A DNA stretch of 64,000 bases from Endotrypanum monterogeii (GCA_000333855.2 CM007316.1:124001-188000), one strand, 5' to 3'; counted from the stretch's first letter, positions 54,086 to 64,000 are shown. Notes: generated from the letters alone by a model not told the origin. Numbers and translations: made by a program.

Positions 54086-54868
54086 ATGCCCGTTAAAAGT
54101 AGAAAGTCCAAAGAAAAAGCGTTCCGCGATGGGCGAAAACTCGGTGTCGACAAGCTTGTGGAGCGTGTGTTCATTCATAATCCGCGAACCCTAAGCTTTT
54201 CACATCGCTCCCTGGGAAGCCTGCGGCATCCGTACACAAGTCTTATTAGTTCTTCCGCATCTTTATTTACTTCGCCTAAAAGAAAAATCACTTACTTGTT
54301 GGAGGCTTTGTTCGATGCTAAAGGTGGAAAGGAACTCTGGGTGCGTGTAGAACGCATTTTTGACTGCATGCTCGGTGACAGCATCATGGAGAAGATGAAG
54401 CTTGATGTGTTGCTATCGTCTCAGCTTTTAGAGCGTTTTGAGGTGCTGTGGACCCGCCTTGGTGTTGTCAGTGGTGGAAAGATGTCTGAGGATGTTTATA
54501 AGCAATTTCAACAGCAGCTGTATTTTATTCTTCTAGAGGTCGAGGATATGTCTATCTTGCCAGCCACGTCGCAGTTTATTCTCGAGGATTTTCAGTATGA
54601 TTCTCAAGGAAAAGGTGGTGTCGAGTTCAGCGGCTTTGCCAACTCAATGCTTGAGCTGGTTGACAACTGGACTCCAACTCGTGAAGCGGCAGATTTTGTC
54701 GCTTTCGTAGACCGAATTATTGAGTGCCACGCTCCTAACCCGGAGCACTCACGCACGGCAAAACCATCAAACGAGTTTACTTTAAGCAAGGAAGCTTTTT
54801 TTCGCGCTGGTGTGGTAGTTGCCAGAGAGAAAAACGATAAAACCGTCTACTTTAGAACAACCCTTTAA
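54086..54868 (+). CDS. Hypothetical protein, EF-hand-like helical domain
   Basis: 260 aa from the first ATG (the frame extends to a TTG at 54071). Basic start (MPVKSRKSKEKAFRDGRKLG). The central part is helical: LLEALFDAKGGKELWVRVERIFDCMLGD. A stretch near 145-200 (MSEDVYKQFQQQLYFILLEV, then FILEDFQYDSQGKGGVEFSGFANSML) looks like a pair of degenerate EF-hands, with DYDSQGKGG at the loop position but no full set of calcium ligands. Such proteins occur in trypanosomatid flagella and calcium-binding families. I do not recognise the specific protein. Confidence 0.7.
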   Translation: MPVKSRKSKEKAFRDGRKLGVDKLVERVFIHNPRTLSFSHRSLGSLRHPYTSLISSSASLFTSPKRKITYLLEALFDAKGGKELWVRVERIFDCMLGDSIMEKMKLDVLLSSQLLERFEVLWTRLGVVSGGKMSEDVYKQFQQQLYFILLEVEDMSILPATSQFILEDFQYDSQGKGGVEFSGFANSMLELVDNWTPTREAADFVAFVDRIIECHAPNPEHSRTAKPSNEFTLSKEAFFRAGVVVAREKNDKTVYFRTTL

Positions 54869-55379
54869 CCCGCATTCTTTCCGGGAGCATTTCAGCAATG
54901 TAAACTATCAGAGAGCCTCACACTCCCCCAATGGGCACAATCTTTTTTCCTCTAAATACTTGTATTTTGATGACGTGAACGTATTTACGGTGTTGATTTA
55001 TATAGTACTGCTAGAAACAAAAAAAAACAACAAAAACTGAAATATTGATGGCGGCTGGAGTTGATTGAGATATCAGTAGTTTATATAAAGTTTCAATTCT
55101 GTGCTGGTTGACTTCGTTTAGAGAAGAAACCTTTCTTGGTCCATTGCTCCCGTACCAAAAGCAATCAATTTATTTGTGAATCACAAAAAAAAAAAAGGTC
55201 AATGAAAGCGCAAAAAAAAAAATGATTATTATTTACACAACACTATACTATATTTCACTGTTTCTTTTCTTTTTTTTTCTCTAGAAAGCAGGCTGCTGTT
55301 TGTGCTGTTAGCGGACAAATCCGCAGTGCGTTTACCTACCGGTCTTTTTCATTCGTCATCCTTCATCGCTGGCTTAATT
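54869..55379. other. Intergenic with splice tract
   Basis: No gene. A strong plus-strand pyrimidine tract TTTCTTTTCTTTTTTTTTCT ends in CTAG (AG at 55283-55284), the likely trans-splice acceptor for the CDC50-like mRNA. It excludes use of far-upstream starts. Confidence 0.75.
55261..55284 (+). promoter_or_regulatory. Polypyrimidine tract and AG for the CDC50-like gene
   Basis: TTTCTTTTC plus T-run, then CTCTAG. The mRNA would start at 55285, and the first ATG after it is 55380. Confidence 0.8.
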
Positions 55380-56471
55380 ATGTTATCTTTACCCCCTAAA
55401 CCACACTCTAAAAATTCTGTCGAGCAGCAGCGGCAGCCTCATATCTATGTGCGTCATTCGCCACTGTCTGTTGCGATCGTGTTCATGGTTCTTGCAATTG
55501 TTTCTCTCCCACTTGGCATCGTCGTGATTGTGAGCGGGAGTAGAACGACAAGGCTTTCTTTTCGCTACGATCATATCAACAACTACAAACATTCCATAGG
55601 GTCGACTGGTGTGTTTGCCGTAGATTTTCCATTTAATAACACGGTCTTATCTACGGGCATCAAAACGAGGCTTAATTTTTCCTTGTCATCTAGTCTAACA
55701 GCTCCAATATACATGCAGTATCGCCTCTCACCATTCTATCAAAATCACCGTCTGTTCGCTTCCTCGATCGACTATGAGCAGCTTCGAGGTAGTACAAGTG
55801 AAATAATAAAACAGTGCGAGCCGTACCGATTTCCTGGCGAAGCGACTGGCGATTCTGTCCCGGGCTACTACAGTCCGTGCGGTGCATTTCCATGGTCAAT
55901 GTTCAACGATAGTATCACCTTGTTTAAGAGTGATGGCACACTCATCTGCGACGGCGGCGCTTTCACGTTTGATGGAGCAAGTAGGGTGGAGGGCAACAAG
56001 TGCGAAAAAACTGGTATCGCTCTCTCAAAGGATGTTAAAGCTAGATTCAAGGCACCAGCGAATATTGCTGGCCACGGTCCTATGTGGAGAGCAGGCGGTG
56101 ATCCGGTATCTACCGATCCATACCTTAAAGAGGGTTACTACTACAATGAGCCCGGCCACAAAATCCCATCTAGCCTTGACGAGGATTTGATGGTCTGGAC
56201 CAATATGGCGTTTTTGTCGAATGTGGTGAAAGACTACCGTATTATTTCTGTCGATTTGCCAGCCGGTGATTACTATTTTGAGCTCACGGAACATTACCCA
56301 ACAGCGGAATATTCCTCTAGGAAGTACGTGCAACTCTCCACTCGATCATGGATTGGAGGCAAAAACAACCTCCTAGGGGCTATACTGATATTCTTGGGTG
56401 GTTTGGCGTTTACCATCGGTGTTTCATTGTTCATTCTGCAGTGTTTCCTTCCCCCAGGGTATAAAGAGTAG
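55380..56471 (+). CDS. CDC50/LEM3 family P4-ATPase subunit (Ros3-like)
   Basis: 363 aa. Beta subunit of phospholipid flippases, needed for P4-ATPase exit from the ER and activity. In Leishmania the family member Ros3 partners the miltefosine/phospholipid transporter. From memory Ros3 is next to profilin on chromosome 32, as here, so this may be its ortholog. Seen: TM1 at about 29-53 (SPLSVAIVFMVLAIVSLPLG), large ectodomain with sequons (FNNT, LNFS, FNDS), paired Cys (KQCEPYRF/SPCGAFP; LICDGG/NKCEKTG), FPWSMFNDSITL and VWTNMAFLSNVVKDYR motifs, TM2 at about 331-356. The frame could be read from a GTG at 55302, but the first ATG, 55380, lies downstream of the splice acceptor. Confidence 0.93.
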   Translation: MLSLPPKPHSKNSVEQQRQPHIYVRHSPLSVAIVFMVLAIVSLPLGIVVIVSGSRTTRLSFRYDHINNYKHSIGSTGVFAVDFPFNNTVLSTGIKTRLNFSLSSSLTAPIYMQYRLSPFYQNHRLFASSIDYEQLRGSTSEIIKQCEPYRFPGEATGDSVPGYYSPCGAFPWSMFNDSITLFKSDGTLICDGGAFTFDGASRVEGNKCEKTGIALSKDVKARFKAPANIAGHGPMWRAGGDPVSTDPYLKEGYYYNEPGHKIPSSLDEDLMVWTNMAFLSNVVKDYRIISVDLPAGDYYFELTEHYPTAEYSSRKYVQLSTRSWIGGKNNLLGAILIFLGGLAFTIGVSLFILQCFLPPGYKE

Positions 56472-58198
56472 CTCTTGTGCTTTGGGCTTTCTATCAACAC
56501 TCACTTTTTCGCTACCTCGTGCTGTTAACCTGCAAGGTGGTACCCTTTACGTGAAGCTGAAATTACTAGTATACTATTGCCTTGGTCTGTTTCGTTTAAA
56601 ATACCGTTGGGGCATTCTGCAGGAATGTACATCTGGCGTGTGATTTGGCTCCTATGACCTACCTTTGCATTTGCTTTTCTTCTGTTTTTGTTTTGGCACT
56701 GCACAGTGGTGACATGCGGCTCTTGCACTCCTCGACTCTGGGATAACTCCGAAGAACATAAGAAAAGCGGATCAGATCTGTTTTTCAGCTATCGGAACGC
56801 GAATTGAGCTTTCGTGGCTCCTGCTTTTTATTCGCTTGTGCATGCAACCGAGTTATTTCCCCCATTTCCCATCGGTTCGCGTTGTAAACTTCAACTTGCC
56901 GAGTGAGTACCTTGTGCTCTTTGGTAAGGTGCGTCCCTGCCGAAGGCTCGGTTACGGAGTGTGGTTCAACCTGATGTATTAGGAGCCTACTGCGCATTTT
57001 ATTCGCAGGCCGAGCAAACTTTTTTTTTTTTCCCATGCCAAGGTAGAGCCGTGTTTGATTAGGAAATATTGAGTACTCACTGCGTAGCTGTGCAATAGCG
57101 ATGCATTGCTATGTACATCGGTGCTCAGCCCATGGACGGATGGTGTTACTTTTCCCTAATCTGTTGCAGTAATCACATTTGCACCTTGCGTACGCGAGAC
57201 GAAAGGTAGATGCGATTGCAGTGCACCACTCCAGACTGTGGTGTGATCACTGGCGGTGCACCTGAGTAATGCCCGAGGATGCCACCGTGTGACTGTTAGC
57301 TTGCCTGGAGTGGCTATAAAGCGGCCTGTTTAGGAAGGTCGAACACAGCTGAGAGCCGTAGCCCTGCTGCGATGACAATCCGTACTGCTGCGAGACGTGG
57401 GTATCGTTGTTTTCCACAGCTCCAGGGGGGAACTGTCACTGGATTGGGTAGGATGTGCAGCTGAAATAATGTCTCTACAGTTGCAGAGTGAAGACTCTCT
57501 AGAACAAGAGAACTCGTTGAGAGCGACTGTGTGCTTGCTGGTGTGGTTACCCACCTTTCTTTCCCTCGCACACACTTTTTTTTTTGCATCGGCTGCTGAT
57601 TCTCTTAACCTACTGTTGCTTTCGTTTTCCATTCGAGTGTGTTTTTTTTTCGCTAAACATCTTTCAGGGTCAGCTTTATATGATAATTTCTTTTTCTTGG
57701 CAATGCGCGATGACGGGTTCATGTGAGAGGGGATATAAACGTTCTAACCCTAGGTCGCAACTTTTCTTTTGTAGTAATTCCCGGAACAAAAAGTAGACAT
57801 TTTTTTTTTTCTGGAAGCGGGTACTGTCCCTTTTTCCAGTCTGCCAGGTGCTACGTCGGTCAGTGGTGCTTGTTGGCACGAAGCAAAAATGTATCGCATT
57901 ACTGTGTGCAAGTGCATGCACCAAAATGCAATTTTTTTTTTTTTGCTCGACCGGTAGTTATTCAACAATGTCTTGCTGATGGAAGCTGGGTGCGCTTCTA
58001 CATACCCCTATAAATTTTTTTTGTTCCTTGTATCTCATGCCTGCACGTGTGTCCTACACGTCCCCCTTTTCTCCACATAGCACGCCGCAAGAACTATACT
58101 TTGTTGCTTACCAAGCAAACAAGGAAAACAATCAAGAACACAACAAACCCTCTTACTCACATTACTTTTTTTTTTTTTACTTCTCAGCAGCGATCACA
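56472..58198. other. Long intergenic region before profilin
   Basis: No convincing gene. A minus-strand frame (56785-57036) is in the wrong orientation. From about 57050 to 57310 the DNA is free of homopolymers and contains short inverted pairs (CACCAC and GTGGTG flanking TCCAGACT). Pyrimidine tracts and T runs from 57580 lead to the profilin acceptor (AG at 58186-58190). Confidence 0.5.
58161..58190 (+). promoter_or_regulatory. Polypyrimidine tract and AG for profilin
   Basis: T-rich tract followed by ACTTCTCAGCAG, with AGs at 58186-58187 and 58189-58190. Consistent with spliced-leader addition just before the profilin ATG. Confidence 0.8.
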
Positions 58199-58651
58199 AT
58201 GTCGTGGCAGGCATACGTTGATGACAGCCTTATCGGAAGCGGCAACATGCACAGTGCCGCTATTGTTGGAGCTGCCGACGGCAGCTACTGGGCATACGGT
58301 GGTAGTTACGTTCCGCAACCGGAAGAGGTAAAACACATCCAGAAGTGCTTCTCCGATTTCTCACTTGTGCAGTCCTCTGGCATCAACATTTACGGTGTCA
58401 AGTTCTTTGGTCTCCAGTGCGGCACCGACGGCGACTCCAAGTACATCTTCTTTAAAAAAGGTGCAGCAGGTGGCTGTGTTTACACCACAAAGCAGACGTT
58501 CATCGTTGCCGTGTATGGAGACCCTGGTGAAGCTTCCTCGCTTCAGCAGAATCTCAACAAAAGCAGTTCGCCAAAGGCCACAGTGAACCCCGCTGACTGC
58601 AATGCAACGGTGAAGCGCATTGCCGATTACCTCATTAAACTCGGTTACTGA
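58199..58651 (+). CDS. Profilin
   Basis: 150 aa. Actin-monomer binding protein that promotes nucleotide exchange and feeds formin-driven filaments. Begins MSWQAYVDDSLIGSGNMHSA with the family opening. Other profilin features are AAIVGAADGSYWAYGGSY, VYTTKQTFIVAVYGDP, and the C-terminal helix ADYLIKLGY. Slightly long for a profilin, as in other trypanosomatids. The T14-type tract ending ACTTCTCAGCAG is 9-13 bases from the ATG and is a strong acceptor, so the longer frame from 58028 is not used. From memory, a profilin gene follows Ros3 on Leishmania chromosome 32. Confidence 0.95.
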   Translation: MSWQAYVDDSLIGSGNMHSAAIVGAADGSYWAYGGSYVPQPEEVKHIQKCFSDFSLVQSSGINIYGVKFFGLQCGTDGDSKYIFFKKGAAGGCVYTTKQTFIVAVYGDPGEASSLQQNLNKSSSPKATVNPADCNATVKRIADYLIKLGY

Positions 58652-60650
58652 TAGCAATTGTTTTTTTTTTTCGCCCAGAAAAAGAAAATTATCGAAGCCC
58701 GAGAAATCTAGTTACACTTTCGAAAAGAGTCTGTGCGTGCCGTGGTGTCAACCTCGTTTCAGCCCCGCCCCCCCTCTGCATGTGCATTTACCTAGTGCAT
58801 TCACTTCAAGCACCTGCCTGTTTTTCTCATCATGTTCCCCTCTTTTTTTTTGTTCTTTCGTCGACTCCTTTTGACTCCTGTTCGTTGGCCTCACCTCTGC
58901 ACGCTCATTATTGACTCTTCTCTGTGCTCCCGGTCAGCTTGCCATACACTGCTAGCTCGCGCTATCCTTTGTGTTCAGCCAGAGTGCTTGCAGTGTTGGC
59001 TCTGTGAGGATGTTGAGAGAAGAAGTTAATGTGAGACAGCTTGATGATTGGTGAGCTTCAGTGCTGCGTTGTGCTTCAAGAGTGGCATATATTTTTCCCT
59101 GTCAGCTCTACATATTGCTGGGAAGTTCATTGTCGTTAATCTCTGCGTCTGTGTAGTAGGCGTGAGGGAAGGGAAAGGGTGCTGAGGAGGAGGTGTGTTC
59201 GTGCAGAAAAACAACCTCACGTGATTTCTTTTCCATTTGCCCTCTTTTCCAACACCTGAAGGTCTGCAGCGAATTGACATCTTTTTTTTTGTTTGTCGCT
59301 TTCAGTATTTGGTCTCTTTGAATGTGTATTCCCGTTTATTTTTCTCATGGTTCTTGCCGCTTGCTCCTTTATTATATATCTATTTGTCATTCTTCTTCCT
59401 CTCTTTCCTCAGATACACTGTGGCGTGCTGTGTGCTGCTCACTGTATCCCGTTTCTTCCCTTTCTCAGGCTTGCATGTGTGTGCGTGTGTGTGTGTGCTC
59501 GAGCGCGAACGTCTATGCTTGAAGATGCTTATGTAGCTCATGAGGAAATCCGAGAGGAGTATACTAAAGAAAAAAGGGGAAGCACACACGTAAAGAAACA
59601 CCAACAAAAAATAAGGATGCGCAGGGATGGGGGAAAAAAAAACATGAATAGCGCATATATTTTTCAAATGGCCTCTGGGAGACAGTGACTTGGAAAAAAA
59701 ATCTCCCTCATCAATGATCTAGAAATGGTGCGAGAGACCGCTTTCCTCGAGGCGGATCTACGCCAGCGGAACAGTATCCAGGATGAGAAAAACGAGAAGC
59801 AGAAACTGCCGCTGCTCGTCAATACATCTTCTACAACGAAAGACCTTCTCGTTGCTCGTGCCTCTGGTCGAAGTACATATATGTCTCTAGGCAGGTCGGT
59901 GTCCTCTTTTTATTCCTATCCCCTTTCTCTCTCGCTCCGGCAACAAGTAGTGATACACACACAAAAAAAGGAAAGCGGCTCTGAATATTTCGAAATGATT
60001 TCTACTTGTTTTCACTTCTCTCGAACCCTTTTTGTTTCACCCACCTTATCTACTCTTTTGTTTACACATTTCATTTGCTTCGTACTTACTTCTCCCGGGG
60101 GAAACAACAACAGACACCTCACAAGGGGGAAAAATACCCGTAAAGGGGATTAAGGCGCTCAGCAGTGTATGGACTCATAGTTGTCAGCTGTTATACGCTC
60201 CCCAGAGACACATCATCCCGTTTGCTTTTATTTTCGCCCCCTCATCTTGACTCACTTTGCGGGCGTGTTGTTTGACCCCCCGCTCCTCCCTTTTTTCCCC
60301 TTCTAGCACTTCCACCTCTCTGTACGCCTGTGCTAAATACTCCTCAGCTCCTCGGCAGCGATTGCCTCGCGGGTGAATCCTTCAGGAAAAAGAGGACAGC
60401 CATCATCGTGGTGTAGCAAGGAAGCTGCACCTTGAAAAAAAAAAAGTGTGTTGTTGACTGTGATTCTCTTATAATTTTTTAAATTTATTTTTTTGTTTGA
60501 GCTGCCGTTTGCCTCATCTCTTGAGCCAGTCTCTCGTCATTCCTCTTTTGTCAGCTGACATGAGACGGCAGGCAGCAACGTTCTATCAGAGAACCACACA
60601 AAAAAGAAGAAAAAAATTATTGAACGCTATACACGCTTAGAGCAGCTAAT
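58652..60650. other. Two-kilobase intergenic region
   Basis: No credible gene. T-rich and CT-rich tracts at 58661-58671, 58790-58860, 59280-59300, 59380-59470. A TG run is at about 59476-59495. The frame 59725-60153 (142 codons) is Ser/Leu-rich with no domain. The last 150 bp hold pyrimidine-rich sequence and an AG near 60563 for the next gene. Confidence 0.5.
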
Positions 60651-60890
60651 ATGGTCATGTTTTCCAGTTCCCACGTAGCTGGTTCACCTGGTTCGTTGAT
60701 GCCGCCAGTTTCCATGCACCGGTGCTACCACAACGCTGTTTGCACATGCGGTACGGCGGTGTGTACGCAGTGCTCACGTGTGTGTGTGGCATGCGACTCC
60801 CCAGTGTGTCCTCATTGCCTTCCTCTAAACATGCTGCATTGCAAGAGGTGCTGCCTAGCATTTTTTCAAAACTGCAGGCATAGCTTGTAA
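60651..60890 (+). CDS. Small CxxC zinc-binding-type protein
   Basis: 79 aa with 13 Cys, all in residues 25-75: C25, C31, C33, C38-x2-C41, C45-x2-C48, C53-x2-C56 (CPHC), C64-x2-C67, C68, C75, with H23, H27, H55, H63 nearby. Four CxxC knuckles suggest two or more zinc sites of zinc-ribbon or B-box-like type. ATG at 60651 is followed by M3 as an alternative start. The regular spacing argues against a chance frame. Function unknown, perhaps RNA or protein binding. Confidence 0.65.
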   Translation: MVMFSSSHVAGSPGSLMPPVSMHRCYHNAVCTCGTAVCTQCSRVCVACDSPVCPHCLPLNMLHCKRCCLAFFQNCRHSL

Positions 60891-61539
60891 AGGACATGAG
60901 AGTATAGCCCGCTCTCTTGCCTTTCCACTGCGCCACGTGTGATCTCTTGATTTCCTTTTTTTCGTCGTAAAAAAAAAAACGAGCTCGAGTCCTAGCTGGT
61001 GCGCTGCAGTGACGCGGGTTGCGTCTGTACCGAAGAGGAATTTGGCAATCCTCAAAAGAAAAAAGAAATTCAAAAGTAATCGAAAATGAGATACTCCGTC
61101 TCAAAAATGTGTACACATTGCCTGGTTTCATCACCACGCGTGAAAGACAAAGTTTTTTTTTTTACTGGTTGAGGATTGTGCTCCTATCCGACTCCGCTTT
61201 CCATCGAGTCCTTCGCTTTCGTTTCGCCAAGCTTTCTTGGCTTGAACTGAGGGCTTTGATGCTGCCTCGTTTAGCCTGCTAGCGCTCCTTCGATTCTGAC
61301 CCAATCATCATCTCTCACGCCTCTCTGGTGAGGCTAGTTTTCCTTTGTAGTTGCGCAAGACACGCGCACCGGTACAGAGTTGGCACCTGCAAGTTTTCTC
61401 AGGTGATCGACAGCGCGCGCAGAGAGGTACTGTTAATTTTCTTCGATCTGCATTCCTCGCTGTGGCGGTTGTTTGTTTCTCCTCCCTCGAAAAAAAAAAA
61501 AAATAGTCTGTCGAGGTAAATTTCAACCGACGCTTCCTC
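60891..61539. other. Intergenic with splice tract
   Basis: No gene seen. T-rich block TTTGTTTCTCCTCCCTCG (about 61466-61485) followed by an A run and TAG (about 61505) is the presumed acceptor for the next gene. Confidence 0.6.
61466..61506 (+). promoter_or_regulatory. Polypyrimidine tract and AG for the 145-aa gene
   Basis: Pyrimidine-rich sequence, an A run, then TAG. It precedes the ATG at 61540 by about 34 nt. Typical kinetoplastid trans-splice site. Confidence 0.55.
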
Positions 61540-61977
61540 ATGTTAGTCCGCAGTATCACCAAGTGTGTAGTTCCGGTCATCAAGGCCACGAGTTACACGA
61601 GCTCGTACTTTTTCGAGCGCCAGCCCATCCTTGTGATGCCCACTTCCTTGCTACCTTTTCAGAACAAGTCCATGCCTACACCACTCCTCGACCCCGAAAG
61701 ACTTCAGGAAATGAACTGTGGCACTGGTCAGCCGGCCCAGCGTGGCCGTCGAAAACCGCTTGTATGGAAGCGCCGCAAGCCGTGGTTTGATCACCAATGG
61801 TCGCTCGATCTTCACCGCATCAAAAAAGGCCCTGAAACGCCTCACTTTCCCGAGGGCGTGCCTTTCACGCAGATCCGCGCTTTTCAATCATTTGCAGGGC
61901 GTGCCTGGAAAATCAACGCTGGTCGCCGGAGAAAAATCCGCTTGTCTCTGAAGCGTGGTCGTAGAAAGCTGCTGTAG
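61540..61977 (+). CDS. Basic protein, probable mitochondrial ribosomal protein
   Basis: 145 aa. The N-terminus (MLVRSITKCVVPVIKATSYTSSYF) is amphipathic, basic and without acids, like a mitochondrial presequence. The rest is strongly basic: RRKPLVWKRRKPWFDHQWSL and the end RRRKIRLSLKRGRRKLL, typical of ribosomal proteins. Kinetoplastid mitochondrial ribosomes contain many such lineage-specific subunits. I do not recognise a specific one. The ATG lies shortly after the pyrimidine tract. A nucleic-acid-binding role is likely. Confidence 0.75.
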   Translation: MLVRSITKCVVPVIKATSYTSSYFFERQPILVMPTSLLPFQNKSMPTPLLDPERLQEMNCGTGQPAQRGRRKPLVWKRRKPWFDHQWSLDLHRIKKGPETPHFPEGVPFTQIRAFQSFAGRAWKINAGRRRKIRLSLKRGRRKLL

Positions 61978-63159
61978 CTGCAGCGCCCAAAGACAGTGAG
62001 CTTCAGGTTTATCGCCTGCAACACGTTTCCCATGCAACCCCTCGTTTTTCCTCTGTCGTGGGTCATCGGATGCCTCTCTGGTTTACACTGTAGATGGCAA
62101 CAGGCGGCTGTGCGATCTCGCTCACAGCCAAAGCACCTGCTCCGTGTCGTCGTCGAGGCGAGTTCAGATGAGAGTATGCATGGTGACTTTTGTTTACTGT
62201 CCGCCCGCTCACCTTCCCGTTATTGTTGTGCTGTCTTGCCCCACTTTTTCAATGGGTGATGAGCCTGTGTCCTGGAGTAGTTGACTGGGGATGTTTTTTT
62301 GTTCGTTTTTTCACCTGTCTCGTACTAGTGGCAGATGAAAGCAGGAATATCAAGAAATTTAGTACGGTACCTTGAAAGCCGTCCTGCATGTTTCCACATT
62401 GGGTCGCTGTGGGCATGGGTTTCTTTTCGTGACAGGGAGGGGAGAGGCACGGCATGGAAATGATGTGTTTTTCCCCTCTTGTTGGCACCAGAATTTCCGC
62501 TGACGTGTACTTTTTTTTTTTGACAAAAAAGGGGCAATCAGAAGGTTTGTTCATCATGCCCACTAGAGGTCATGCTCTCTCCCTTCTCGTCTTCGTCTGC
62601 GCACGCTGTCGAGGTGAGGCAGTTCTGAAGGCTACAAATTGAACGACCGCTGTGAATGTACTCTGTGGCGGTATCTGATTTCTGACAACCACTTCTCAAA
62701 CTTTCATGTACTGTTTCTGTTTTCTTCCGCCTTCCTTTTCAAAAAGAAGTCTTCGGTGTCGCCACAGCCAATTTTCTCCCACCTAAAGATACATATATCT
62801 TTCCCACTAAATTCGATGACCTCTTATTTACACACTTGCACCAACTAGCAGCATTCCGTGTCGATAGGCGGTGCATACAGTTTTTTTTTTTTCACATGCT
62901 CTAGCGGTGTAAAAATATTTGCGAACGTGCATCCTCTGCTTTCCTAACGGCCTGTTGTTTGCCTCTTGTACTGCCTTACAGGGCGAACCTGCTTCTTTTC
63001 AACTATTGCGCAGCAATTTCTGTTGATGAGAGCTTTCTAGCGAACGTGAGAGAGACCATCGATCCACTGAGCGCGGCGCTCTCTGAGTGTTCCATTTTCT
63101 TTTCACCTCCCCTCTTCCCTTTCCCTCGCTGCCTCGGTTGCCCCTCGGGGTTGGCAGTA
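61978..63159. other. Intergenic
   Basis: No gene. T runs at 62296-62310, 62510-62521, 62880-62892 and a CT-rich block (63090-63150) just before the TauE/SafE start. No structured element recognised. Confidence 0.55.
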
Positions 63160-64000
63160 ATGCGACGAGTCAGGGGACTCCGATTGTGCAGGCTGGTCGG
63201 CCTGGTATTCATGGCGATGCTGCTGCTGAGTTACGCGACCGCTGCAGCAACCCGCTGCGGCTTCCGTACCCAACGCTTACAGTGTGGTGATCTCGCATGC
63301 GATAAGAAAGCTAAGATCTGCGTAGCCTGTCTCTCCGATAATGACTGTTACCCGGGTGCGATGCGCTGCGAGGTTGCATCAGGCAAATGTAAGATGCGCA
63401 GCTTCACGTCTATCCTCGGCGCGCGTACAGTCTTTGCGATGCTATGCACATTTGCTATCGGTTCCATCGGCGCTATCGCTGGTGTAGGCGGTGGTGGCAT
63501 TATCGTTCCCATGCTGTGCGCTCTTCTAGAGGTTTCCATGCAATCTGCCGTGGGGATGTCGCAGTCCACCATCTGCGGACAAAGCTCGCTGAACATGTAT
63601 CTGGCTGTTCAGCAAAAGCATATCGACACCAGCTGGGATCGTCCGCTAATCAACTACCAGTATCTGAGTTTGCTGCTGCCGCTCGGGCTCGTAGGTACCT
63701 TGGTCGGTGGGATTCTCAGCAAGTTTTGCCCTGATGCACTGCGCCTCATTCTACTTTTTGTGATGCTCGCGGCCGTATTATATCGAACGTTAATGAACAT
63801 GCAGAAGCAGTACAAACAAGACACAAACGAGCAGCAGGTCTCTGTGGTGGTTAGCAACGTGGGTGATGAACCAAACTTGCAGCGCCGCAGTAGCAGCGGT
63901 GGCGACAAAGTACCGAGCGGTAATGTGACGAAGGGAGCTGGTGGGGTCACGTCCGAGTCCCGCGAGAACACTACAGCTCCAGCAGTCTTGGAGCAGACCT
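63160..64000 (+). CDS. Sulfite exporter TauE/SafE family membrane protein (3' end cut)
   Basis: Partial: 280 codons, frame still open at the window end. Residues 9-28 are a signal peptide or first membrane span. Next is an ectodomain with 8 Cys (33, 42, 47, 54, 57, 63, 70, 77). A membrane segment at about 88-119 includes GAIAGVGGGGIIVPML, the TauE/SafE signature. Another pair of spans lies at about 168-210 (LLLPLGLVGTLVGGILSKF). A polar, Ser-rich loop begins at about 217. TauE/SafE proteins export sulfur-containing anions or related compounds; the substrate here is unknown. Eukaryotic members with a luminal Cys-rich domain occur in protists and plants. A pyrimidine tract ending GGCAG lies 3 nt before the ATG. 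The missing end should hold more membrane spans. Confidence 0.88.
   Translation, partial: MRRVRGLRLCRLVGLVFMAMLLLSYATAAATRCGFRTQRLQCGDLACDKKAKICVACLSDNDCYPGAMRCEVASGKCKMRSFTSILGARTVFAMLCTFAIGSIGAIAGVGGGGIIVPMLCALLEVSMQSAVGMSQSTICGQSSLNMYLAVQQKHIDTSWDRPLINYQYLSLLLPLGLVGTLVGGILSKFCPDALRLILLFVMLAAVLYRTLMNMQKQYKQDTNEQQVSVVVSNVGDEPNLQRRSSSGGDKVPSGNVTKGAGGVTSESRENTTAPAVLEQT

Noticed and set aside
56785..57036. 83-codon minus frame starting MGKKKKFARPANK
   Set aside because: Opposite to the plus array; the Lys run comes from a T tract that is probably a splice signal.
59725..60153. 142-codon plus frame
   Set aside because: Ser/Leu-rich, no domain, no good acceptor; probably UTR.

Overview
The window looks like a trypanosomatid (kinetoplastid) chromosome segment, most probably Leishmania or a close Leishmaniinae relative. 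Genes are intronless and lie in two long same-strand arrays. Intergenic DNA carries polypyrimidine tracts followed by AG, as expected for trans-splicing, and many CA/TG and TA microsatellites. From memory, the gene content (RPN8, DED1-type helicase, ribosomal S2, aldo-keto reductase, CDC50/Ros3-like protein, profilin) matches Leishmania chromosome 32. I could not check this by search.

Layout: a minus-strand array runs from about 50,969 down to 123. In transcription order it holds: a kinetoplastid coiled-coil protein, a possible ubiquitin-like small protein, an RTF2-like protein, repeat copy B, a 1076-aa leucine-rich-repeat protein, an aldo-keto reductase, repeat copy A (with an N gap), ribosomal uS5/S2, a WW-DUF1279 mitochondrial protein, ribosomal uL22/L17, a degenerate kinesin fused to MORN repeats, a TPR protein, a DED1-like helicase, a 12-kb stretch without a credible gene, proteasome RPN8, a Cys-rich/coiled-coil hypothetical, the ER-fusion GTPase Sey1/RHD3 and a second Cys-rich hypothetical. 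The plus-strand array starts at 52,847: a Rab4-like GTPase, an EF-hand-like protein, a CDC50-family flippase subunit, profilin, a small CxxC protein, a basic probable mitochondrial ribosomal protein, and a TauE/SafE membrane protein cut by the window end. The 1.9 kb between the arrays (50,970-52,846) is a divergent strand-switch region, the expected Pol II start region for both.

Neighbours in such arrays are usually co-transcribed without sharing a pathway, and the genes here do not form an obvious single system. The most unusual items are the 12-kb gene-free gap (10,963-22,925), the 1.46-kb high-GC repeat pair that differ at 21 positions in my hand alignment, with only one difference in the last 645 bp, the kinesin-MORN protein that keeps a P-loop but has lost both switch motifs, the WW-DUF1279 fusion, and a 50-bp perfect palindrome. 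Start codons were set at the first in-frame ATG. Several open frames extend further upstream only through GTG or TTG codons.
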